A stretch of DNA of 6,156 nt from an uncultured Bacteroidales bacterium (GTDB lineage Bacteria; Bacteroidota; Bacteroidia; Bacteroidales; UBA932), in assembly GCA_905236955.1 (NCBI GenBank), contig CAJOQW010000140.1, positions 1-6,156 on the forward strand. The letters run 5' to 3'. The position numbers and the translations under genes are program-made. The notes beneath the pieces are model-generated. The model was not told the DNA's origin and made no database searches. It saw only the letters and a program-made list of their open reading frames with translations. Shown here in pieces: positions 1 to 5,407 of the stretch (within the stretch, counting starts at the first letter, position 1; the number at the start of each line of letters is the position of its first letter).

Positions 1-22
1 AGCAATCTAATTATACAATATT

Positions 23-1306
23 ATGGCAAAGAATAAGAATATCGTCGCCATCGTAACGATGTGTTTCATCTTCGCGATGATCTCTTTCGTGACGAACATG
101 GCGGCCCCGTTCGGCAACATCTGGAAGGGCCAGTATGCCTGGGCGGGAATGATGGGAAACATGATGAACTTCGCGGCCTATCTGATCATGGGCATCCCCT
201 CAGGCAAGATGCTGGTCAAGGTGGGTTACAAGAAAACGACCCTCATCGCGCTCGCGACAGGTTTCATCGGAATCCTCGTGCAGTGGATATCAAGCCTGCA
301 GGGTGCAGGTAACGCGGCCATCTACGTCTATCTTCTCGGAGCATTCATCTGCGGCTTCTGCGTCTGCATGCTCAACACGGTCGTCAACCCGATGCTCAAC
401 ATCCTCGGAGGCGGCGGCAACAAGGGCAACCAGTACATCCAGATAGGCGGCAGCTGCAACTCCCTCACCGGCACTCTCACCCCTCTTCTCGTAGGGGCCC
501 TCATAGGTACTGTTACGGAAAAGACGGCGATGAGCGACGTCACCCCGCTGCTGTTCATCGCAATGGCCGTATTCGCAATTTCCTTCGTCATCATATCCCT
601 GGTAAAGATCCCCGAGCCCGCACAGGAACGCAATGCCGTCAAGATGGAGAGTTCCGCCTGGCATTTCCGCCATCTGGTGCTCGGAGCCCTTGCGATATTT
701 TTCTATGTGGGTGTCGAGATAGGTATCCCCGCACAGCTTAATTTCTTCCTTTCGGACGCATCGTCCAAAGGGGCCGGCATCCAGGTGAACGGAGCCGCCA
801 TCGGAGGGGCCATAGCCGCACTTTACTGGCTTCTCATGTTCGTAGGACGTCTCTGCAGTTCGGTCATCAGCGGAAAGGTGAGCACCAAGACCCAGCTCGC
901 GGTCACTTCCTCGGTCGCCATCCTGTTCATACTCATAGCCATCATGCTCCCCAAGAGTGTAACCATGACAATGCCCGGATACAGCGTGAGCGACGGCTTC
1001 TTCCTCACCCCGGGCATTCCGGTAAAGGCCCTGTTCCTCTTCCTCTGCGGCCTCTGCACCTCGATAATGTGGGGCGGCATATTCAACCTGGCCACCGAGG
1101 GTCTCGGCAAGTACACCGAGCAGGCATCCGGCATCTTCATGACCTTCGTGGTCGGCGGCGGCATCATGCCCCTCATCCAGGACTTCCTCGCAAAGAACTT
1201 CGGCTATATGAACAGCTACTGGCTGGTCATCGCCATGCTCGCATTCCTGTTATATTATGCGATAGCAGGCTGTAAGAACGTCAACAAGGATATCAAGGTA
1301 GATTAA
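23..1306 (+). CDS. MFS sugar transporter, FucP (fucose/galactose/glucose symporter) family-like
   Basis: A 427-residue inner-membrane protein with about 12 hydrophobic segments (roughly residues 7-27, 41-60, 72-92, 98-127, 143-165, 173-195, 216-236, 258-281, 291-310, 332-352, 370-390, 395-417) and a polar central loop near 196-215. A motif-A-like loop follows segment 2 (GIPSGKMLVKVGYKK, 57-71). FucP-family resemblance comes from the segment-4 NPMLN patch (122-126) with the later NSLTGTLTPLL (146-156), FFYVGVEIG (226-234) and GLGKYTEQASG (360-370). The substrate is inferred to be glucose or a similar hexose because a ROK sugar kinase follows after 3 nt. Positions that carry FucP Asp46 and Glu135 appear to be Ala28 and Asn118, so the coupling mechanism is uncertain. 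The start is the first ATG after an A/T-rich leader with no obvious Shine-Dalgarno; only 22 nt of upstream DNA is visible, so its promoter cannot be judged. Family call fairly sure, substrate not. Confidence 0.85.
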   Translation: MAKNKNIVAIVTMCFIFAMISFVTNMAAPFGNIWKGQYAWAGMMGNMMNFAAYLIMGIPSGKMLVKVGYKKTTLIALATGFIGILVQWISSLQGAGNAAIYVYLLGAFICGFCVCMLNTVVNPMLNILGGGGNKGNQYIQIGGSCNSLTGTLTPLLVGALIGTVTEKTAMSDVTPLLFIAMAVFAISFVIISLVKIPEPAQERNAVKMESSAWHFRHLVLGALAIFFYVGVEIGIPAQLNFFLSDASSKGAGIQVNGAAIGGAIAALYWLLMFVGRLCSSVISGKVSTKTQLAVTSSVAILFILIAIMLPKSVTMTMPGYSVSDGFFLTPGIPVKALFLFLCGLCTSIMWGGIFNLATEGLGKYTEQASGIFMTFVVGGGIMPLIQDFLAKNFGYMNSYWLVIAMLAFLLYYAIAGCKNVNKDIKVD

Positions 1307-1309
1307 GCC

Positions 1310-2272
1310 ATGGCAAAAGACTTCGTAGTAGGCATCGATATCGGCGGACAGAGCAGCAAGCTCGGTGTCGTCGACGCCCGCGGGCTCGTTCTGGCGCAAA
1401 GTGTCATAAAGGCCAATCCCAGCACCGATGCAAACGTGATAATCAGGGAACTGGCCCAGGCCGTGACCGGCCTCGTCGCCGATGCCGGCAAGCAGGGGGA
1501 AATACGCGGCATAGGAGTGGGAGCCCCCAACGGCAACTATTACACGGGCAGCATCGCTTTCGCCCCGAATCTTCCCTGGGCGGCGCACGGCAGCGTCGAT
1601 TTCGCCCGTATCCTTTCCGACGAATGCGGAGGCATTCCGGTCGCCCTCACCAACGACGCCAATGCGGCTGCAGTGGGTGAGATGACCTATGGCGTGGCCA
1701 AGGGCATGAAGGATTTCATCATGATAACCCTCGGCACGGGCGTAGGGTCGGGCATCGTCATCAACGGACAGGTGGTTTACGGCTCCGACGGTTTCGCCGG
1801 AGAGCTCGGTCATACCTGTGCCGTCCGCCACAACGGCCGCCTTTGCGGCTGCGGCAAGTACGGTTGCCTGGAGGCGTATTGTTCGGCTGTGGGCGTAGCC
1901 CGTACCGCCAGGGATTGGCTGGACATGAACCCCGACGAACCAAGTGTGCTGCGCGAAGTGCCGGCCATTACCTCCAAGGACGTCTATCAGGCGGCGAAGG
2001 AAGGCGACGCATTGGCTCTCAGGGTGTTCGATTATACGGGTCGCATCCTCGGCGAGAAACTCGCCGATTTCGTGGAGTTCTCGGCTCCCGAGGCCATCGT
2101 CCTCTTCGGCGGTCTCGCCAGGGCCAGGGAGTTCCTGTATGAACCCACCCTCAAGGCGATGAACGAGAATGTCCTTCCGCTCTGGCGCGGCAAGGTCAAG
2201 TTATTATTCTCCCAGCTCAAGGAGTCCGACGCCGCCATCCTCGGCGCATCGGCCCTGGCATGGGAACTTTAG
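1310..2272 (+). CDS. ROK-family sugar kinase, probable glucokinase
   Basis: A 320-residue cytoplasmic ATP-dependent sugar kinase, expected to phosphorylate the hexose brought in by the upstream transporter. Seen in order: N-terminal phosphate-binding motif DIGG (10-13); GAPNGNYY and APNLPW (71-78, 85-90), typical of the sugar-binding side in Bacteroidetes ROK kinases; NDANAAA (115-121) with the presumed catalytic base Asp116; second phosphate loop GTGVGSG (142-148); GELGH (164-168) with a sugar-contacting Glu165 and zinc-ligand His168; and the ROK zinc knuckle CGCGKYGC (179-186) with Cys179, Cys181 and Cys186, then Glu188. No N-terminal winged helix is present, so it is a kinase rather than a NagC/XylR-type repressor. 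Length is normal for glucokinases of this family. It starts 3 nt after the transporter stop, with a weak AAGG 11 nt upstream, implying co-transcription and perhaps translational coupling. Fructose, mannose or an N-acetylhexosamine cannot be excluded as substrate. Confidence 0.9.
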   Translation: MAKDFVVGIDIGGQSSKLGVVDARGLVLAQSVIKANPSTDANVIIRELAQAVTGLVADAGKQGEIRGIGVGAPNGNYYTGSIAFAPNLPWAAHGSVDFARILSDECGGIPVALTNDANAAAVGEMTYGVAKGMKDFIMITLGTGVGSGIVINGQVVYGSDGFAGELGHTCAVRHNGRLCGCGKYGCLEAYCSAVGVARTARDWLDMNPDEPSVLREVPAITSKDVYQAAKEGDALALRVFDYTGRILGEKLADFVEFSAPEAIVLFGGLARAREFLYEPTLKAMNENVLPLWRGKVKLLFSQLKESDAAILGASALAWEL

Positions 2273-2280
2273 GAACTTTT
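2263..2280 (+). repeat. 9-nt tandem duplication spanning the kinase stop codon
   Basis: GGAACTTTA (2263-2271) is followed at once by GGAACTTTT (2272-2280), two 9-nt units differing only in the last base. The kinase TAG stop (2270-2272) lies across the junction. It may be a small slippage duplication; no function is implied. Confidence 0.5.
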
Positions 2281-2297
2281 AAAATAAACGTATAACA

Positions 2298-3092
2298 ATG
2301 AAGACTAACAAATTATTCGCAGCCCTTCTCATGGGGCTTGCAGTGGTTGCATGCCAGCCTAAGGAAAAGGCTGCAGAAGGGGAGGAGAATGCTCCCGCAG
2401 CCGCCGGACAAGTAAAGACGGCAAAAGATTTCACCCCCTCCAGGGCTACGGTTGATTCCGTTTCCTACCTCGTGGGCATCCAGTATGGCCAGTTCCTCAA
2501 GAACTATGATTTCGGCGAACTCAACTGGAACCAGATCAAGAAGGGTATGGACGATTTCGTCAAGGCCAAAGGGAACCCCGGCGACCCAGATTTCGTAAAG
2601 CAGTTCAAGGTTAATCCCGAAGATATGAACCGTCTGTTCAACGACTATCTCGAGAATCGTCAGAACCGGAAGATGCTCGCCAACAAGGAAGCCGGCGACA
2701 AGTTCCTTGCCGCCAACAAGAAGAAAGAGGGTGTCCTGGAAACCGAGAGCGGCCTCCAGTACAAGATACTGGATCCCGGCAGCGATGTCAAGCCTACCAA
2801 TGACCAGGATACTGTCTGGGTACGTTACAAGGGCACTCTCCTTGACGGAACCGTATTCGACGAAGTCACTCCCGACAAGGATTCCATCCGCTTCGTCCTC
2901 GGGCGCGTGATCAAGGGCTGGACCGAAGGCATGAAGCTCATCGGCGAAGGCGGCAAGGTAAAGCTCTTCATCCCCTCCGACCTTGCTTACGGCGAGCGCG
3001 CTCCCAGGGAGATTGGACCCAACCAGACCCTTGTCTTCGATGTGGACCTGCTCAAGGTGCTTCCCTATGCGGAACCTGCCGCAGAGGAATAG
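2298..3092 (+). CDS. FKBP-type peptidyl-prolyl cis-trans isomerase, lipoprotein
   Basis: A 264-residue envelope foldase predicted to speed cis-trans isomerisation at proline. Residues 1-19 are a lipoprotein signal: Lys at 3 and 5, a hydrophobic core, and a lipobox AVVAC with acylated Cys19. A flexible Lys/Glu/Ala linker follows (20-40). Residues about 53-135 resemble the FKBP_N helical/dimerisation region (VSYLVGIQYGQFLKN and after), and 171-255 form the FKBP_C catalytic fold. The usual FKBP pocket residues are all visible: Tyr177, Phe187-Asp188, Val204-Ile205, Trp208, Tyr231 and Phe247, so it should be active. The last residues (EPAAEE) are acidic. The gap to the kinase is 25 nt of A/T-rich DNA with no terminator, so read-through from the sugar genes is possible, but the function is unrelated and it may have its own promoter. 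It is closed by a strong terminator. The architecture is FkpA/Mip-like. Confidence 0.93.
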   Translation: MKTNKLFAALLMGLAVVACQPKEKAAEGEENAPAAAGQVKTAKDFTPSRATVDSVSYLVGIQYGQFLKNYDFGELNWNQIKKGMDDFVKAKGNPGDPDFVKQFKVNPEDMNRLFNDYLENRQNRKMLANKEAGDKFLAANKKKEGVLETESGLQYKILDPGSDVKPTNDQDTVWVRYKGTLLDGTVFDEVTPDKDSIRFVLGRVIKGWTEGMKLIGEGGKVKLFIPSDLAYGERAPREIGPNQTLVFDVDLLKVLPYAEPAAEE

Positions 3093-3112
3093 CGGACCCT
3101 TCGCAAATGATT

Positions 3113-3142
3113 ATCCCCGACCTTGCGGCCGGGGATTTTTTT
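3113..3142 (+). terminator. Rho-independent terminator of the FKBP gene
   Basis: ATCCCCG (3113-3119) pairs perfectly with CGGGGAT (3130-3136). Inside, CC (3121-3122) pairs with GG (3127-3128) around a TTGC loop after one A/C mismatch. A run of seven T (3136-3142) follows, then ATT. It begins 20 nt after the FKBP stop. On the opposite strand the hairpin lies just after the stop of the convergent gene but is not followed by a good U-tract, so it is mainly a plus-strand terminator. The T-run overlaps the minus-strand stop codon (3141-3143). Confidence 0.9.
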
Positions 3143-3665
3143 ATTCTTTTTCGTCGTAGATCATCTCTTCCTCTTCCTTGTATTCATCGACTTCATCCTC
3201 GTCGTCCTCGTCCTCGTCTTCGGCAGGCAGGGCTGGTTTCTTCTTGTCGTCGGGAAGGTCTTCGAATGCCACGTAGCCGTTCTCGAATTCTATTGGAAGG
3301 GGCCCTTTGCTTTCCAGCAGGGTGGGCAGGGACGCCTTGACCTCGCAGGGGCCCTCGAATGTTATCATTACGCTCTTTCTGGAGGCTATGTCGTAGAAGT
3401 ATATGAACTTCGCGACCCCGGCCTTCACCGTGTCTTCGATGCTCACCTCGTCCACCGCCTTGAATCCCAGGTCGATGAGCGCATAGCGGGCTATGACCCC
3501 GTCCTGGGCGTCGAGAGCCTTGAAAAGGATCGGCTGGTCCTGCGGGAATTCGAGGTCCGCCCTGAGTTGCTTGTGGAAAGTGTAGAGGGAATTGGTGCCG
3601 CTCACGACATATACGCGGAAAAAGCCCTTGATGCCCTGCAAAGAGACACGATACTTGTAAAACAT
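3141..3665 (-). CDS. pRiA4b ORF-3/IS1096 passenger (TnpR)-like family protein with acidic tail
   Basis: A 174-residue, probably cytoplasmic protein of unknown function. Residues 1-105 look like the PF07929 group common in Bacteroidetes: a beta start (MFYKYRVSLQGIKGFFRVY), a helix with LYTFHKQLRADLEFP, then LIDLG, a VDEVSIEDTV segment and FIYFYD...RKSVMITFEG. The IS1096/TnpR wording is historical; no transposase or resolvase motif is present and no insertion-sequence ends are seen nearby. The tail is extraordinary: in the last 26 residues 19 are Asp or Glu, preceded by a DDKKKPALP hinge. The frame stays open upstream to 3776, with further Met codons at 3704 and 3776, but I chose the start at 3665 because the family-like sequence begins there and longer versions would overlap the divergent gene. 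It converges on the FKBP gene with 48 bp between stops. Family assignment is from memory and moderately sure. Confidence 0.75.
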   Translation of the reverse strand: MFYKYRVSLQGIKGFFRVYVVSGTNSLYTFHKQLRADLEFPQDQPILFKALDAQDGVIARYALIDLGFKAVDEVSIEDTVKAGVAKFIYFYDIASRKSVMITFEGPCEVKASLPTLLESKGPLPIEFENGYVAFEDLPDDKKKPALPAEDEDEDDEDEVDEYKEEEEMIYDEKE

Positions 3666-3669
3666 AATG

Positions 3670-3677
3670 CGAATATA
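3670..3677 (-). promoter_or_regulatory. Possible -7 element for the acidic-tail gene
   Basis: On the minus strand this reads TATATTCG, one mismatch from the Bacteroidetes -7 consensus TAnnTTTG. It ends 4 nt before the chosen ATG (3665). I see no convincing TTG-type -33 element at the right distance, so this is only a candidate; if used, the leader would be nearly absent. Confidence 0.2.
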
Positions 3678-3689
3678 AGAGAATTTTGC

Positions 3690-3697
3690 TAAATTTG
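3690..3697 (+). promoter_or_regulatory. Possible -7 element for the YigZ-family gene
   Basis: TAAATTTG exactly matches the Bacteroidetes sigma-ABfr -7 consensus TAnnTTTG and sits in the A/T-rich 37-bp divergent gap. It ends 5 nt before the ATG at 3703, which would place transcription start at or near that codon. No TTTG/TTG -33 word is seen about 19-23 nt upstream, which lowers confidence. Confidence 0.3.
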
Positions 3698-3702
3698 GTA
3701 AC

Positions 3703-4305
3703 ATGATGAGCGATAAATACACCTCTATTGCAGCTCCTTCCCAAGGCCTTTTCAAGGACAAGGGAAGTCGTTTCATAGGCTATGCTTTCCCCATCTCGGG
3801 GGCAGGGGAGGTCAAACCGCTTCTGGAATCGCTTGAGAAAGAACATCATGCAGCCCGTCACCACTGTTATGCATACCGTCTCTTTTCCGGGGAATGGCGT
3901 TCGAGCGACGACGGCGAGCCGTCTGGTTCCGCTGGGAGGCAGATACTGGGGCAGATAGATTCGGCCGGCCTCCAGGACGTCCTGGTGGTGGTGGTGCGTT
4001 ATTTCGGGGGCATACTCCTCGGGGTGCCTGGGCTTATCCGCGCTTACAGGGCCGCGGCCGCAGACGCCCTTGCGAATGCGGTTCCTGAAGAGAGGACGGC
4101 AACCCGCCGCATAAGGCTCCGCTTCTCTTACGATCAGATGCCTGCCGTCGAAAGAATGCTTAAGAATTATAATCTTTCCGTCGTAAAAAGGGATTTTTCT
4201 GAAGATTGCTCGATGGAAATCGACATTCCTTTAAGTTTGGAGGAAAAGGTAGAAGAAATATCAAATAATTTGATTATATTTAAAGACAATTCAAACCAAT
4301 ATTAA
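3703..4305 (+). CDS. yigZ: YigZ/IMPACT family protein (UPF0029 + DUF1949)
   Basis: A 200-residue soluble protein of the bacterial YigZ/IMPACT family, whose eukaryotic relatives regulate Gcn2-dependent translation control; the bacterial role is poorly defined. The N-terminal UPF0029 domain (about 10-125) shows FKDKGSRFIGYA (17-28), HHAARHHCYAYR (48-59), SSDDGEPSGSAG (67-78) and the family signature ending VVVVRYFGG (95-103), followed by LLGVPGLIRAYRAAA. The C-terminal part (about 132-190) fits the DUF1949 ferredoxin-like domain. Length is typical. It begins ATGATG (3703 or 3706 possible); the conserved domain begins too soon after for any later start. Its last 40 or so codons become markedly A/T-rich compared with the rest, leading into the serC leader. 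It is divergent from the acidic-tail gene, and serC follows after 25 nt in the same direction. Confidence 0.92.
   Translation: MMSDKYTSIAAPSQGLFKDKGSRFIGYAFPISGAGEVKPLLESLEKEHHAARHHCYAYRLFSGEWRSSDDGEPSGSAGRQILGQIDSAGLQDVLVVVVRYFGGILLGVPGLIRAYRAAAADALANAVPEERTATRRIRLRFSYDQMPAVERMLKNYNLSVVKRDFSEDCSMEIDIPLSLEEKVEEISNNLIIFKDNSNQY
4232..4239 (+). promoter_or_regulatory. Weak candidate -7 element upstream of serC
   Basis: TAAGTTTG matches TAnnTTTG inside the A/T-rich end of the YigZ gene, with ATTG (4205-4208) 23 nt upstream as a loose -33 partner. It would give a leader of roughly 85 nt for serC. Words of this type are expected a few times by chance in a window this size. Confidence 0.18.
4260..4274. 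repeat. 15-nt perfect dyad upstream of serC
   Basis: ATCAAAT-A-ATTTGAT: two 7-nt arms in perfect inverted symmetry around one base, in the last codons of the YigZ gene and 56 bp before the serC ATG. TATATTTA (4275-4282), one mismatch from TAnnTTTG, abuts it. It looks like an operator half-site pair, but A/T richness makes chance symmetry plausible. Confidence 0.35.
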
Positions 4306-4326
4306 AAATTATAACCAAATTTTTAA
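4302..4326. repeat. 9-bp inverted repeat filling the yigZ-serC gap
   Basis: TTAAAAATT (4302-4310) and AATTTTTAA (4318-4326) are perfect inverse complements separated by ATAACCA. The left arm contains the YigZ stop codon; the right arm ends 4 nt before the serC ATG. The stem is entirely A/T, so it is a weak RNA hairpin and not a typical terminator; it could be an operator or modulate serC initiation, or simply reflect A/T richness. Confidence 0.45.
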
Positions 4327-4330
4327 AGCA

Positions 4331-5404
4331 ATGGATAAAGTTCATGTTTTCAATGCCGGTCCGTGCCTCCTCCCACAGGTAGTGTACGACCATGCAATTG
4401 AAGCCATCAAAGACTTCAAGGGTACAGGCGTCTCCCTCCTTTCAATATCCCACCGTACGAAGGAATGGGAAGCCATCATGGATGAAACCCGCACCCTCTG
4501 GAAGGAGCTCCTCGATATCCCTGAAGGTTATGAAGTCGTTTTCCTCGGCGGAGGAGCCAGCATGCAGTTCCTGTATGTGGCTATGAATTATCTCGAGCGC
4601 AAGGCGGCTTATCTCGAGACTGGCGTATGGGCCAGGAAGGCCCTCAAGGAGGCCGCCGGCCTGGGCAACGCCTATGCCATCGCATCCAGCGCCGACAAGA
4701 ACTATACATATATCCCCAAGGGCTACGAGATCCCCAAAGACCTGGATTACCTGCATATCACAACCAACAATACCATCTACGGCACCGAGATCAAGCATGA
4801 CATGGACTGTCCGGTACCGCTCATAGCGGATATGTCCTCCGACATCCTCAGCCGCAGGGTTGATGTAAGCAAGTACGAGATGATATACGGCGGCGCCCAG
4901 AAGAACGCCGGGCCTGCCGGCGTAGCCTTCGCTATCATCAGGAAAGACACCCTCGGCAAGGTCAGCCGCTATCTCCCCACCATGCTCGATTATCGCGTGC
5001 ATATCGACAAGGGCAGCATGTTCAATACCCCTCCCGTATTCAGCATCTACATCATGAACGAAACCCTCAAGTGGGTCAAGGCCCTCGGCGGTGTGGACGT
5101 CATGCACAAGATGGATGTCAGGAAGGCGGATACCCTCTATGCCGAGATCGACCGCAACAGCCTGTTCCGCGGCACCGCTGTCAAGGAAGACCGTTCCATC
5201 ATGAATGTATGCTTCGTGATGACGGAAGGCAACGAAGCCCTCTCCGAAGACTTCCTGGCATTCTCCAAGGAGCGCGGCATCGTCGGCATCAAGGGCCACC
5301 GCAGCGTGGGCGGTTTCCGCGCGTCCCTTTACAACGCCTGCTCGCAGGAAGACGTCGATGTGCTGGTAAAGGCCATGCAGGACTTTGAATCCTCCAAGAA
5401 ATAA
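4331..5404 (+). CDS. serC: Phosphoserine aminotransferase
   Basis: A 357-residue PLP enzyme converting 3-phosphohydroxypyruvate and glutamate to 3-phosphoserine and 2-oxoglutarate, the second step of serine synthesis; the family also acts on 4-phosphohydroxythreonine precursors in pyridoxal phosphate synthesis. Class V aminotransferase features: N-terminal FNAGPCLLP (8-16), SHRTKEW with substrate-contacting Arg42, FLGGGASMQF (73-82), Trp100 that stacks on the cofactor, HITTNNTIYGTE, IADMSSD with Asp167 contacting the pyridine nitrogen, and GGAQKN with Gln190 and the Schiff-base Lys191. Near the end, GHRSVGGFRASLYNA supplies Arg324 and Arg330 for the phosphate/carboxylate. Everything needed is intact and the length is normal. 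The start follows a 25-nt A/T leader without Shine-Dalgarno. It is followed after 3 nt by serA, so the two form an operon. Confidence 0.97.
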   Translation: MDKVHVFNAGPCLLPQVVYDHAIEAIKDFKGTGVSLLSISHRTKEWEAIMDETRTLWKELLDIPEGYEVVFLGGGASMQFLYVAMNYLERKAAYLETGVWARKALKEAAGLGNAYAIASSADKNYTYIPKGYEIPKDLDYLHITTNNTIYGTEIKHDMDCPVPLIADMSSDILSRRVDVSKYEMIYGGAQKNAGPAGVAFAIIRKDTLGKVSRYLPTMLDYRVHIDKGSMFNTPPVFSIYIMNETLKWVKALGGVDVMHKMDVRKADTLYAEIDRNSLFRGTAVKEDRSIMNVCFVMTEGNEALSEDFLAFSKERGIVGIKGHRSVGGFRASLYNACSQEDVDVLVKAMQDFESSKK

Positions 5405-5407
5405 ACT

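Noticed and set aside
1250..1831. 193-codon minus-strand frame across the transporter-kinase junction
   Set aside because: It lies antisense to clear ROK kinase motifs, with no family-like sequence of its own.
3141..3665. Insertion-sequence or resolvase remnant suggested by the IS1096/TnpR family name
   Set aside because: No terminal inverted repeats, target duplications or recombinase motifs are visible around the gene.
3123..3692. 189-codon plus-strand frame opposite the acidic-tail gene
   Set aside because: It starts inside the FKBP terminator, and its hydrophobic Leu/Val/Phe-rich N-terminus is just the complement of the Asp/Glu codons. The minus-strand protein has family-like sequence.
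3666..3776. N-terminal extension of the acidic-tail protein (37 extra residues)
   Set aside because: It would overlap the YigZ start, and the family-like sequence begins at the Met at 3665.
3193..3864. 223-codon minus-strand frame overlapping two genes
   Set aside because: It is Arg/Gly/Pro-rich, out of frame with the real minus gene and antisense to the YigZ coding region; no independent support.
3982..3996. CTG-GTG-GTG-GTG-GTG microsatellite in the YigZ gene
   Set aside because: It encodes the conserved Leu-Val strand of the family signature, and a 3-nt unit cannot shift the frame, so it is not a phase-variation tract.
4442..5299. 285-codon open frame antisense to serC
   Set aside because: serC is complete with all catalytic residues; the antisense frame is a by-product of its G/C-rich third positions and has no recognisable domain.
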